A stretch of 64,000 nucleotides of DNA, taken from contig NZ_CP073089.1 of assembly GCF_018137945.1 (NCBI RefSeq), forward strand, positions 2,852,001 to 2,916,000, in the 5' to 3' direction. Both the position numbers and the translations under genes were made by a program. Source of the DNA: Brevibacterium sp. W7.2 (lineage in GTDB: Bacteria; Actinomycetota; Actinomycetes; Actinomycetales; Brevibacteriaceae). Below the pieces are notes generated by a model, which was not told where the DNA came from, made no database searches, and was given only the letters and a program-made list of their open reading frames with translations. This document shows, one piece after another, positions 44,191-55,107 of this stretch (positions are counted from its first letter, which is position 1; every line of letters starts with the position of its first letter).

Positions 44191-45747
44191 ATGACCACGA
44201 CCTCCACCGCCACCGCTCTTCCCACCGATGACACCGTCGCCGCCCTCCTCGACGAGGGGCTGCGCGCCTGCGGCGTCGACGCCGCCGTGCTCGCCCCCGA
44301 CTCGACGAGCGGGCAGACGCTGACCGCTCGCTCCCCGATCACCGGGCAGGTGCTCGCGACGATCGCCGCCGACTCCCCGCAGACCGCCGCGGCGAAGATC
44401 GGGCAGGCAGCCGCAGCCTTCGCGACCTGGCGGGACGTCCCCGCTCCCGTCCGCGGCCGGCTCGTCAGCCGCTGGGGTCAGCTGCTTGCCGAGCACAAGG
44501 AGGAGCTGGCGAAGATCGTCACCGTCGAGGCCGGCAAGACTCCCTCCGAAGCCGCCGGCGAGGTCCAGGAGATGATCGACATCTGCGAGTTCGCGCTCGG
44601 CCAGTCCCGCCAGCTGTGGGGCAAGACGATGCCGAGCGAACGTCCGGGTCACCGACTCATGGAGACGTGGCATCCGCTCGGAGTCGTCGGCGTGATCTCC
44701 GCGTTCAACTTCCCCGTCGCCGTGTACTCGTGGAACACCGCCCTCGCGCTCGTCGCCGGAGACGCCGTGGTGTGGAAGCCCTCGGAGAACGCCGTGCTCG
44801 CCGCCCTCGGGGCGCAGTCGCTGCTGGCCCGGGCCGCCGCCGAGGTGGGGGCACCGGAGGGTCTCGTGCCCGTCCTCGTCGGCGGTCGCGACATCGGCGA
44901 CGCCATGGTCCGCGACGACCGCGTGGCGTTGGTCTCGGCGACGGGGTCGGTGCGCATGGGCCGTGAGGTCGGTCCGGTCGTCGCCGAGCGCTTCGGACGC
45001 GTCCTGCTCGAACTCGGCGGCAACAATGCCGCGATCGTCACCCCGAGCGCGGACATCGACCTCGCGCTGCGCGGGGTCGTCTTCGCCGCCGCGGGCACCG
45101 CCGGGCAGCGGTGCACGACCCTGCGCCGCCTCATCGTCCATGAGTCGATCGCCGAGGAGTTCGTCGAGCGGATCGTCGCCGCCTACGCGACCCTGAGCAT
45201 CGGCTCGCCCACGGACGATGGGGTGCTCGTCGGGCCGCTCATCAACTCAGGCGCCTTTGAGGCGATGCAGTCGGCGCTGGGCCAGGCAGAGGCCGAAGGG
45301 GGAACCGTGCTCACCGGCGGCGGTCGCGTCTTCGCCGAGGAGCGACCCGACGCCCACTACGTCGAACCCGCGCTCGTGCGGATGCCCGCGCAGACCTCGG
45401 TGATGGAGTCGGAGACCTTCGCCCCGATCCTCTACGTCGTCACCTACAGCGACCTCGACGAGGCGATCGCCCTCCACAACGGGGTGCCGCAGGGGCTGTC
45501 CTCGGCGATCTTCACCTCCGACCTCGCCGAGGCGGAGACCTTCCTCTCCCGTTCCGACTGCGGCATCGCCAACGTCAATATCGGCACCTCGGGTGCGGAG
45601 ATCGGCGGGGCGTTCGGCGGTGAGAAGGAGACCGGCGGCGGCCGCGAATCCGGTTCGGATGCGTGGAAGGCCTACATGCGGCAGGCGACGAACACGATCA
45701 ACTACTCCGGCGAGCTGCCCCTGGCCCAGGGCGTCGAGTTCCACTGA
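44191..45747 (+). CDS. Aldehyde dehydrogenase, ALDH7/AmaB-like
   Basis: 518 residues from ATG 44191 (GAGG six bases upstream); ATG 44188 is nearly as good. Cofactor motifs GVISAFNFPVAVYSWNTALAL and SATGSVRMGREV; catalytic Glu in LLELGGNNAA and Cys in GTAGQRCTTLRRL. The GQRCTTLRRL and GGAFGGEKETGGGRESGSDAWKAYMRQATNTINYS segments are typical of the antiquitin/ALDH7 group (piperideine-6-carboxylate or aminoadipate semialdehyde dehydrogenase). Probably acts after the upstream FAD oxidoreductase in pipecolate/lysine breakdown (inference). Confidence 0.9.
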   Translation: MTTTSTATALPTDDTVAALLDEGLRACGVDAAVLAPDSTSGQTLTARSPITGQVLATIAADSPQTAAAKIGQAAAAFATWRDVPAPVRGRLVSRWGQLLAEHKEELAKIVTVEAGKTPSEAAGEVQEMIDICEFALGQSRQLWGKTMPSERPGHRLMETWHPLGVVGVISAFNFPVAVYSWNTALALVAGDAVVWKPSENAVLAALGAQSLLARAAAEVGAPEGLVPVLVGGRDIGDAMVRDDRVALVSATGSVRMGREVGPVVAERFGRVLLELGGNNAAIVTPSADIDLALRGVVFAAAGTAGQRCTTLRRLIVHESIAEEFVERIVAAYATLSIGSPTDDGVLVGPLINSGAFEAMQSALGQAEAEGGTVLTGGGRVFAEERPDAHYVEPALVRMPAQTSVMESETFAPILYVVTYSDLDEAIALHNGVPQGLSSAIFTSDLAEAETFLSRSDCGIANVNIGTSGAEIGGAFGGEKETGGGRESGSDAWKAYMRQATNTINYSGELPLAQGVEFH

Positions 45748-45773
45748 GGCGGCAGTCGGCGGTCACCGGCCCC

Positions 45774-46090
45774 TCACCGCAATGCGATGAGCTTCTCGAT
45801 GGCCCTTCTGCGCCGGGCGAGATCGGCCGACTCAGTCTCGATCCGGGCGACGTTCTCCCGGATCCGGGCCGCGACCTGCGGGCACATGCCGATCGGCAGA
45901 TCCGGGTGCTCACCGAGGCACGGCAGCATCACCGCGATCGCGTCGAGGTTGAACCCGGCACCGAGCAGCCGGCGGATGCGCGCAACCGTGCCGACCGCCT
46001 CGGCGCCGTGTTCGCGATACCCTGTCGACGTGCGCGATGAGACCAGCAGACCTCTGTCCTCGTAATGCCGGATCGAGCGTCGTGCGCCTC
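45774..46090 (-). pseudogene. MerR family regulator remnant (N-terminus lost)
   Basis: The minus frame ending at TGA 45776-45774 reads ...RRSIRHYEDRGLLVSSRTSTGYREHG, then ARIRRLLGAGFNLDAIAVMLPC and a coiled-coil tail. This is a MerR protein missing the first helix (IGELSRRTGV-type, about 15 residues). No ATG, GTG or TTG exists between the upstream stop TGA (46130-46128) and the conserved part. Convincing remnant rather than a functional gene. Confidence 0.7.
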
Positions 46091-46297
46091 GGCGGAGTCG
46101 AGGCCACGGTGCTCTCCGCCGTCTATGTCATCGCCTTCCAGGCCGGCATCGTCGCAGGCACCTGGGCCGGTGGAGTCAGCCTCGGCGCCGGCGCCCTTCC
46201 GCCGCTGCTCTGCCTGGGACTCGCGGTGCTCACCCTGCCGTTCATCCTCGCCACCACGGGGACTTCACGGTCGAGCAGCAGGGCATCGGTGACCTGA
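46073..46297 (+). pseudogene. MFS transporter remnant (C-terminal two helices only)
   Basis: The plus frame reads VEATVLSAVYVIAFQAGIVAGTWAGGVSLGAGALPPLLCLGLAVLTLPFILATTG, which matches the last two membrane helices of a DHA1-type drug exporter. All of the first ~300 residues are missing. The region before it merges directly into the MerR remnant on the other strand, so one deletion seems to have removed the divergent promoter and both 5' ends. Confidence 0.65.
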
Positions 46298-46368
46298 CCC
46301 GGAAGGTCCGCCGGCCGGCGCGGGGAACTAGACTGGCCGGTGAGCCCAGACCCCAGAGGAGAGCACCC

Positions 46369-47136
46369 GTGATTGAGCTGAAGACACCCGCCGAGATCGA
46401 CAAGATGGCGGTGACCGGTCGCTTCGTGGCGAACACGCTGGCCGAACTGTCTCAGACCGCCGAACCCGGCATGAACCTCATGCACCTGGAGAAGCGAGCT
46501 CGCACGCTCATCGAGCAGGCCGGAGCGAAGTCCTGCTACTGGGACTATGCTCCCTCGTTCGGGTCGGGTCCGTTCCGCAACGTCATCTGCCTCTCCGTCA
46601 ACGACGGCGTCCTCCACGGCAAACCCCACGACTACGTCATGGCCGACGGTGACCTCCTCACCCTCGACTTCGCCGTGTCCATCGACGGCTGGGTCGCCGA
46701 CGCCGCCCGCTCCGTCATCGTGGGCACCGGCACCGAGGAGGACCAGCGCCTCATCGACTCGACGTGGGCCGGCCTCGAGGCGGGGATCGGTGCCGCGCAG
46801 GCCGGCAACCGCCTCGGCGACATCTCCCAGGCGATCGGCGACGTCGCCGATGCCGAGCGCATCCCGGTCAACCTCGATTTCGGCGGTCACGGCCTCGGGC
46901 ACACGATGCACGAGGACCCGCACGTCGCCAACCGCGGCAAGGGCGGGCGCGGCATGGTGCTCAAGCCGGGCCTGACGCTGGCGATCGAACCGTGGTGGTC
47001 GTTCACGTCGAAGAAGCTCAAGGTCGACCAGGACGGGTGGACCCTGCGGGTGGCCGACGGCTCGAACGGCGCCCATTCGGAGAACACGATCGCCATCACC
47101 GAGGACGGCCCCCGGGTGCTCACCGTCGCCGACTGA
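46369..47136 (+). CDS. map: Methionine aminopeptidase, type I
   Basis: Removes the N-terminal Met from new proteins; two-metal enzyme. 255 residues from GTG 46369 with AGAGGAG upstream. Metal residues sit in LTLDFAVSIDGWVADAARSVIVG (Asp, Asp), GGHGLGHTMHEDPHV (His) and LAIEPWW (Glu), then a final Glu in GAHSENTIAI. YWDYAPSFGSGPFRNVICLSVNDGVLHGKP is the substrate pocket. Upstream of radA; no operon link is certain. Confidence 0.95.
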   Translation: MIELKTPAEIDKMAVTGRFVANTLAELSQTAEPGMNLMHLEKRARTLIEQAGAKSCYWDYAPSFGSGPFRNVICLSVNDGVLHGKPHDYVMADGDLLTLDFAVSIDGWVADAARSVIVGTGTEEDQRLIDSTWAGLEAGIGAAQAGNRLGDISQAIGDVADAERIPVNLDFGGHGLGHTMHEDPHVANRGKGGRGMVLKPGLTLAIEPWWSFTSKKLKVDQDGWTLRVADGSNGAHSENTIAITEDGPRVLTVAD

Positions 47137-47150
47137 GGTCTGCCCCGGAC

Positions 47151-47210
47151 GTCATGTCCGTGGGGTGCGCGTCATGTCCGTGGCGCACACGTCATGTCCG
47201 TGGCGCATGC
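47151..47210 (+). repeat. Tandem repeat, 20-bp period, three copies, just before radA
   Basis: GTCATGTCCGTGG(G/C)G begins at 47151, 47171 and 47191. The three units differ only in their last seven bases. They occupy 47151-47210 and end 12 nt before the radA ATG, so they are probably in its 5' leader or promoter. Confidence 0.85.
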
Positions 47211-47222
47211 CAGACTTGCCGT

Positions 47223-48581
47223 ATGTCTTTCACCTGCACCGAATGCGGATACTCGACCGTGAAGTGGCTGGGGCGATGCCCCGAATGCCAGGCCTGGGGC
47301 ACTCTCGAGGAGAAGGGCGCCGGTTCGACGTCGGTGAAGACGAAGGTGAAGAAGTCGAGCGGGGCGAAGTCGATCACCGAGGTGGACACGACCCTTGCGG
47401 TGGCGAAGCGGACCTTCGTCGACGAGTTCGACCGAGTGCTCGGCGGCGGCATCGTCCCCGGCGGGGTCATCCTGCTCTCCGGGGAGCCCGGAGTCGGGAA
47501 GTCGACTCTCCTCCTCGACGTCGCTGCGCGCGCCGCGAAGTTCGAGTCGACGGTCCTCTACGTCACCGGTGAGGAGTCGGCCGGCCAGGTGCGACTGCGC
47601 GCCGACCGGATCAACGCCCTCGAGGAGAACCTGCTGCTGGCCGCGGAGACCGACCTCGGCGCCGTGCTCGGCCTCATCGAAGCCGAGAACCCCGACCTGC
47701 TCATCGTCGACTCGATCCAGACGCTGGCCTCCTCGGAGGTCGACGGAGTGCCCGGCGGGGTCACCCAGGTCAGGGAGGTCGCTGCCGCCCTCATCCGGGA
47801 AGCGAAGTCCCGGTCCCTGTCGACCGTGCTCGTCGGCCACATCACGAAGGACGGCACGATCGCCGGACCCCGCCTCCTCGAGCACCTCGTCGACGTCGTG
47901 TGCACGTTCGAAGGCGAGAAGCACTCCCGGCTGCGGATGCTGCGGGCGATCAAGAACCGGTTCGGTCCCACCGACGAGGTCGGCTGCTTCGACATGGAGG
48001 AGAACGGGATCAAGAGCCTCGAAGACCCCTCCGGCCTCTTCCTCTCCCGCGCATCGGGGTCCACGCCGGCGGGCACGTGCCTGACGGTCAATCAGGAGGG
48101 CAAACGGCCGCTGCTCGTCGAGGTGCAGTCCCTGGTCACCGAGGCCGCGGCAGGTCAGACGCGGCGTTCGGTGTCGGGGGTCGACTCGTCGCGGGTGGCG
48201 ATGATGATCGCCGTGCTCAGCCAGAAGGTCTCCGCGGCCGGGTTCGCGAAGTCCGATGTCTTCGTCGCCACGGTCGGCGGGGCCAAGCTCGTCGAACCGG
48301 CCAATGATCTGGCGATCTGCCTGTCCCTGGCCTCGGCCGCACTGGGGCGGGCCCTCTACGCGAAGTTCGTCGCGATCGGCGAGATCAGCCTCTCGGGTGA
48401 GATCCGCAATGTGCCCAACCTCGGCCAGCGGCTCAGCGAAGCGGCACGGTTGGGCATGACGCGGGCGATCGTCGCCCGGGGCGCGCTGCGCAACGTCTCG
48501 ATCCCCGACGGCATGGTCGTCAAGGAATGCGAGCACGTCGCCGAGGCGGTCGAGCTCGTCCTCAACGACAAGGACAAGTGA
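47223..48581 (+). CDS. radA: DNA repair protein RadA (Sms)
   Basis: RecA-like ATPase that helps branch migration in recombination repair. 452 residues from ATG 47223; ribosome site is weak. A C4 zinc finger leads (CTECGYSTVKWLGRCPEC), then Walker A GEPGVGKSTLL, the RadA-specific KNRFGPTDEVG, and a C-terminal Lon-like domain. Normal length. Upstream tandem repeats may affect its expression. Confidence 0.96.
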   Translation: MSFTCTECGYSTVKWLGRCPECQAWGTLEEKGAGSTSVKTKVKKSSGAKSITEVDTTLAVAKRTFVDEFDRVLGGGIVPGGVILLSGEPGVGKSTLLLDVAARAAKFESTVLYVTGEESAGQVRLRADRINALEENLLLAAETDLGAVLGLIEAENPDLLIVDSIQTLASSEVDGVPGGVTQVREVAAALIREAKSRSLSTVLVGHITKDGTIAGPRLLEHLVDVVCTFEGEKHSRLRMLRAIKNRFGPTDEVGCFDMEENGIKSLEDPSGLFLSRASGSTPAGTCLTVNQEGKRPLLVEVQSLVTEAAAGQTRRSVSGVDSSRVAMMIAVLSQKVSAAGFAKSDVFVATVGGAKLVEPANDLAICLSLASAALGRALYAKFVAIGEISLSGEIRNVPNLGQRLSEAARLGMTRAIVARGALRNVSIPDGMVVKECEHVAEAVELVLNDKDK

Positions 48582-48630
48582 GCGGGTGGCCGGGCGGTGG
48601 TCGCCGGTCGTGACGGGGCGGCCGCTGCGC

Positions 48631-48679
48631 CCGGCGCGTGATGTCGCGGACGGCGTGGCCGGCGCGTGATGTCGCGGAC
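48631..48679 (+). repeat. Direct repeat, 21 bp twice, 28-bp period
   Basis: The 21-bp unit beginning CCGGCGCGTGATGT (48631-48651) recurs exactly at 48659-48679, separated by GGCGTGG. Between radA and the VOC gene. Confidence 0.8.
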
Positions 48680-48733
48680 TGCGGACGGGAGAAAATCCGA
48701 GACTTCCGCAGCTAAACAGGGCATGCTTGAAAG

Positions 48734-49126
48734 ATGACCACGACAGTGTTTCCGGCGCTGCGGACGACGGACATCGCGGCGACGACCGCCATGCTCGTCA
48801 CCCTCGGCTTCGTCGAGCGCGTCACGGTGCGGGACGAGGACGACCCGAGCCTCGTCCTCCATGCCGAATACGCGCTCGGTGAGACCGGCGGAGTGATGAT
48901 CGGGTCCGTGCGCCATGACGGTTCGGCCCTCGACAGCGTCGGCGGGGCGGCGATCTACGTCGTCGTCCCCACCGAACGGGAGGTCGACCGGCTCTACCGT
49001 GAGATCCGCGAGCTCGGGCATGCGATTGTGAGGCCGGTGGCCACGCAGTCCTACGGCGGACGGGAGTTCGCGTTCCGCGACCACGACGGCAATTCGTGGG
49101 GTGTGGGCTCGTACCGCGGCGTCTGA
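48734..49126 (+). CDS. VOC (glyoxalase/bleomycin-resistance fold) protein
   Basis: 130 residues, one vicinal-oxygen-chelate fold made of two beta-alpha-beta-beta-beta units: VFPALRTTDIAATTAMLVTLGFVERVTV at the start and GREFAFRDHDGNSWGVGSYRG at the end. Metal ligands cannot be fixed from sequence alone. Function unknown; possibly detoxification or antibiotic binding. Confidence 0.82.
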   Translation: MTTTVFPALRTTDIAATTAMLVTLGFVERVTVRDEDDPSLVLHAEYALGETGGVMIGSVRHDGSALDSVGGAAIYVVVPTEREVDRLYREIRELGHAIVRPVATQSYGGREFAFRDHDGNSWGVGSYRGV

Positions 49127-49131
49127 GCGGG

Positions 49132-49905
49132 CTAGCCGTCGGAGTTCTCGGTCTCCGTGGGCTTCGGAGTCGGCGACTCGGTCGCCTTCTTCTCCTCCTC
49201 GGCCTTCTTCTTGTCGGCGGCTTCCTTCTCCTTGGCCTTCGTCGCCTCGTCCTTCTCGAGTTCGAAGGGCACGGGTTTGCTCTCTGTGTCGCCGAGTTTG
49301 ACGATGAGATCGTACGTGCCCGGTTCGAAGCCCTTGCTCGCCTTGTTGCAGTTCTTGTCGACGCGGACGCGGTTCCATTCGAACTGGGCGGTCTTCTGGG
49401 ACTGCGGTGCGAACTCCGTCGGCGCCTCGGCGTTCTCATCGTCGTCGGCTGCGCAGTACTTCGAGGACCACACGACGTCCCCTTCCTGCTCGACGACGAA
49501 TTCCTGCTGCTTCGTGCCGACCTCGATGAGGCAGGTCGCCGTGTGGGTGTTGCCGATGACCATCTCGAACTTCGGCTTCGTGTTCTCGTCGTAGCTCTTC
49601 TTGTCGGCCTTCGCGCTCACTGAGACGGAGTCCGGCGGGCAGGCACCGCTGGCCGCCTGCGCGTCGGGGACCGGAGCCTGAGGTGTCGGCGAGGCGCTCG
49701 TGGGAGCGTCAGCGGCGGTCGGCTCCTGATCGGACAGACCGCCGATCGCCTTCGTGATGCCGACGACGCCGAGCACGATGAGCCCGATGACGACGAGGCT
49801 GAGCACCGCCAGGGTGATCCTCCGCCGACGGTAAACGTGCGCAGGCAGCTTGCCGCTAGACTGGCGGGGCTGTTTCGGCTGCGAACCACGATCGGAAGGA
49901 GTCAT
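49132..49905 (-). CDS. Membrane-anchored extracytoplasmic protein, unknown
   Basis: 257 residues from ATG 49905. A basic N-terminus, one helix (~31-51, LAVLSLVVIGLIVLGVVGI) and an outside domain. The outside part has a Pro/Thr/Ala linker, then a beta-rich domain with four cysteines (in GACPPD, TATCLIE, KYCAAD and KNCNKA), possibly two disulfides. The tail is a Lys/Glu-rich helix followed by a Thr/Pro stretch. Similar proteins stand next to mutY in actinobacteria; no function known. Divergent from mutY, starts about 36 nt apart. Confidence 0.78.
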   Translation of the reverse strand: MTPSDRGSQPKQPRQSSGKLPAHVYRRRRITLAVLSLVVIGLIVLGVVGITKAIGGLSDQEPTAADAPTSASPTPQAPVPDAQAASGACPPDSVSVSAKADKKSYDENTKPKFEMVIGNTHTATCLIEVGTKQQEFVVEQEGDVVWSSKYCAADDDENAEAPTEFAPQSQKTAQFEWNRVRVDKNCNKASKGFEPGTYDLIVKLGDTESKPVPFELEKDEATKAKEKEAADKKKAEEEKKATESPTPKPTETENSDG

Positions 49906-49941
49906 CGCAATGAGCCTAGGCAATTGCGAATGCGCATCCAA

Positions 49942-51093
49942 ATGACACACCGCACCTCTGCCGAAACTGGGATCACCCCCACAGCACCGGGCTTTCCGGA
50001 CGTGTCCGAGTCCGCGATCGAACGCGTCCAGACGACGATCATCGACTGGTTCGCGGCAACCGCCCGACCCCTGCCATGGCGGGCAGAAGGCACCTCGGCG
50101 TGGGCGGTCCTCGTCAGCGAGATCATGTCCCAGCAGACCCCGGTCTCCCGCGTCGCCCCACGCTGGAGCGAATGGCTCGAGCGCTGGCCCACCCCCGCTG
50201 ACCTTGCGGCAGCCCCCACCGCCGAGGTGCTCCAGCGGTGGGATCGCCTCGGCTACCCGCGTCGTGCGCTGCGACTGCAGGAAGCCGCGAGAGTCATCGC
50301 CGACGACCACGACAACCAGGTGCCGGACACTGCTGCCGCTCTCGAGGCGCTGCCGGGGATCGGCGCGTACACGGCGGCAGCCGTCGCCTCGTTCGCCCAC
50401 GGCGAGCGCACCACTGTCCTCGATACGAATGTGCGCCGGGTCCTCATCCGCGTCTTCGCCGGCCGCGACCGGCCCACGGTGTCACCGAGCCGCAGGGAGA
50501 CCGTCTGGGCCGAACAGTTCGTTCCCGCGACCGATCATGTGGCCTGGAACGCCGGGGTCATGGAGTTCGGTGCCCTCGTGTGCACCGCCCGCAGTCCGAA
50601 GTGCGAGGAATGCCCGCTCGCGGACATCTGCGCCTGGAACCTCGCCGGACGCCCGGTCTCAGCGTCGAAACCGAAGACCCAGAAGTGGGCCGGCACGGAC
50701 CGACAGCTGCGCGGCGCGATCATGGACGTGCTCAAGGCCGCGCATGCAGAAGCCGCCGAGGCGGGCGATCGGTCGACCTCGGTCGTCGAGGGGGTCTCGG
50801 TGGCCGAGAGTTCATCGGCTGCCGACGGGTCCTCGGTGGTCGAAGGGGCGGCGAGCGCAGCCGCAGGTCGCAGGTCCGCCGCGACCGATGCTGTCGCGGT
50901 CGATCTCTTCACGGCACCGACTGCCGACCTCGATGACGAATGCCTCGCCGCCTTGGGCCCGGCCACCTCGGTGAAGCTGACGACGATGCGCGATCTCAGC
51001 GCGGACGCCGACCGCATCTCACGACTCATCGCCGATCTCGTCACCGACGGGTTGGCGCACCGCAGCGGGGACCGCCTCAGCCTGCCGCGGTGA
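49942..51093 (+). CDS. mutY: A/G-specific adenine DNA glycosylase
   Basis: Removes A mispaired with 8-oxoG. 383 residues from ATG 49942; ATG 49930 is an alternative. SEIMSQQTPVSRVAPRW contains the catalytic Glu; LPGIGAYTAAAVASFAHG is the helix-hairpin-helix, and VLDTNVRRV the catalytic Asp. The iron-sulfur cluster cysteines VCTARSPKCEECPLADIC have C-x6-C-x2-C-x5-C spacing. A low-complexity Ser/Ala-rich stretch near 270-320 interrupts the usual C-terminal part, which normally helps recognise 8-oxoG. Confidence 0.93.
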   Translation: MTHRTSAETGITPTAPGFPDVSESAIERVQTTIIDWFAATARPLPWRAEGTSAWAVLVSEIMSQQTPVSRVAPRWSEWLERWPTPADLAAAPTAEVLQRWDRLGYPRRALRLQEAARVIADDHDNQVPDTAAALEALPGIGAYTAAAVASFAHGERTTVLDTNVRRVLIRVFAGRDRPTVSPSRRETVWAEQFVPATDHVAWNAGVMEFGALVCTARSPKCEECPLADICAWNLAGRPVSASKPKTQKWAGTDRQLRGAIMDVLKAAHAEAAEAGDRSTSVVEGVSVAESSSAADGSSVVEGAASAAAGRRSAATDAVAVDLFTAPTADLDDECLAALGPATSVKLTTMRDLSADADRISRLIADLVTDGLAHRSGDRLSLPR

Positions 51094-51128
51094 CGGCCGG
51101 GCACCCGGCCCGATTCCGGCGGCCGGAT

Positions 51129-51707
51129 CTACAGGTACTTGATCATTCGCGTGTTGCCGAGAGTGTTCGGCTTGACCCTGGCGAGGTCGAGGAACTCGGC
51201 CACACCTTCGTCAGCAGAGTGGAGGAGTTCGACGTAGACCTCCGGTGAGACGGGAATGCCCTTGATCGGCTCGAAGCCGAGGGAGCCGAAGAATCCGGTT
51301 TCGAACGTCAGGCAGAAGACCCTGTCGACCCCGATCTCCTCGGCGTCGGCGAGGAGCTGGCGGATGAGGGCCTTGCCCACTCCCCTGCCCCGGTAGTCAG
51401 GGGACGTCGCGACGGTGCGCGCCTCGGCGAGGTCGGACCAGATGATGTGGAGGGCCGCGCAGCCGGCGAGGACTTCGCTGCCGTCGGGTCGCTCGTCGAC
51501 GACGAGCCAGAACTCCTGCAGCGACTCGAAATACGTCACCGTGTCCTTCGCGAGGAGGATGCGCTCTTCGGCCAACGGGGCCACGAGCGCTTCGATTCCC
51601 TTGACGTCGGACGTCCGGGCCCGTCGCAGCCGCAGCCCACTGGGAAGTCCGTGGGTCTGGTGGTGGTCGGAGGCGACGAGTCCGTGGTCGAAGGTGGCTG
51701 AGCTCAT
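51129..51707 (-). CDS. Amino-acid N-acetyltransferase (short GNAT type, ArgA-like)
   Basis: 192 residues from ATG 51707; ATG 51725 is possible and neither has a clear ribosome site. GNAT acetyl-CoA loop RGRGVGKALIRQLL, and the C-terminal GFEPIKGIPVSPEVYVELLHSADEG matches the actinobacterial short N-acetylglutamate synthase type (Rv2747). That enzyme starts arginine synthesis. Convergent with mutY. Confidence 0.85.
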   Translation of the reverse strand: MSSATFDHGLVASDHHQTHGLPSGLRLRRARTSDVKGIEALVAPLAEERILLAKDTVTYFESLQEFWLVVDERPDGSEVLAGCAALHIIWSDLAEARTVATSPDYRGRGVGKALIRQLLADAEEIGVDRVFCLTFETGFFGSLGFEPIKGIPVSPEVYVELLHSADEGVAEFLDLARVKPNTLGNTRMIKYL

Positions 51708-51860
51708 CCCCTCATTCAACACCATCGCGCGCAGGCCGACGGTGCGTCCACTCAGGTCTGCGCCACAGTGACGGCGATTGTGCGCCGCCTCCAGGGTGAT
51801 CTCGAGCCTGAAATCGCCATGAACCTGGCGCAGAACGCGGGGCGGCCCGGACAACACGAA

Positions 51861-51902
51861 GCGGCCCCGGGCGAGAACCGAAGTTCTCGGGCCCGGGGCC
51901 GC
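51861..51902 (-). terminator. Strong hairpin, terminator of clpC
   Basis: Left arm GCGGCCCCGGGC-GAGAAC and right arm GTTCTC-GGGCCCGGGGCCGC pair around CGAA, with a two-base bulge. It lies 58 nt past the clpC stop. No T-run follows. It could also act in the other direction. Confidence 0.75.
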
Positions 51903-51923
51903 TTGCGGAGGGTGACTATTCGC

Positions 51924-51959
51924 TCAGCGGACCGCTGTCAGTCAGCGGACCGCTGCCGG
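51924..51959 (-). repeat. Tandem duplication, 18-bp period, two copies, abutting clpC stop
   Basis: TCAGCGGACCGCTG repeats at 51924 and 51942, each a near-palindrome (CAGCGG-A-CCGCTG). The array ends one base before the clpC stop codon and sits between it and the terminator. Confidence 0.75.
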
Positions 51960-54494
<2,535 letters not shown>

Positions 54495-54559
54495 ATTCAC
54501 CCTCCTGGAGTTCTGGTATCTGTAGAGCGTAACGACCCAACCTCGGGATCTATTGCACG

Positions 54560-54597
54560 TTTCGCCATCAGCCGAAACCGTTCGGCTCAGGGCGAAA
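54560..54597 (-). promoter_or_regulatory. Two tandem TTCG-N8-CGAA palindromes upstream of clpC
   Basis: TTTCG-CCATCAGC-CGAAA (54560-54577) and TTCG-GCTCAGGG-CGAA (54581-54596), centres 20 bp apart, about two helical turns. They lie 66-103 nt upstream of the clpC start. ClgR, which activates clp genes in actinobacteria, binds a related TTCGC-N5-GCG-type site, but here the gap is one base longer. Confidence 0.5.
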
Positions 54598-55107
54598 TCC
54601 CTTGATCCTGCGCCGAGGCGGTCGGTCGGAACCCGGTCCACCGCGGCCGGTCGGCCGCCCCGTTCGGACGCTGCCGCGACCGGCGCACGTGGCACCGCGC
54701 CCACGTCGAACGCCAACCGAGCGCTTCCGTGCTTACACTGTATATTCGGAGTCCCCGGGTTTCCGGATGGGTGCGGACCTGGTCTCTTCCAAAGTCCTTT
54801 TGACCGCCTCGGCGATTGTCATCCTCCCGGCAATCGGTGACGGCACCCTCAAACACCACACGCAACGCACACGGCGTTGCCGATATTCCGCCACCAGGAT
54901 TGCCGCGTGGAAAGCCGCCTGCGGAGAAACAAATCGGCTCGCGCGACGCTCAGACAATTCTCAAGAAAGTCGCTTTGCGCGGCTAATCGCTAACCGCGCC
55001 ACCGCCGCCGCAGATTCGCGGTCACCTGCACGGATGGTCGGATGCAGGCGCGGACCCCGCGATCCGGCGCAGCGCACGCACCGATCAAGCCCAGGCGACG
55101 AAAAGAC

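Noticed and set aside
47151..47210. CRISPR array at the radA repeats
   Set aside because: Units are adjacent with no spacers, only three copies and 20 bp; no cas genes.
49925..49945. MutY start further upstream (49837)
   Set aside because: Would overlap the divergent membrane-protein gene start, and the added residues are Arg-rich shadow sequence; conserved homology begins after 49942.
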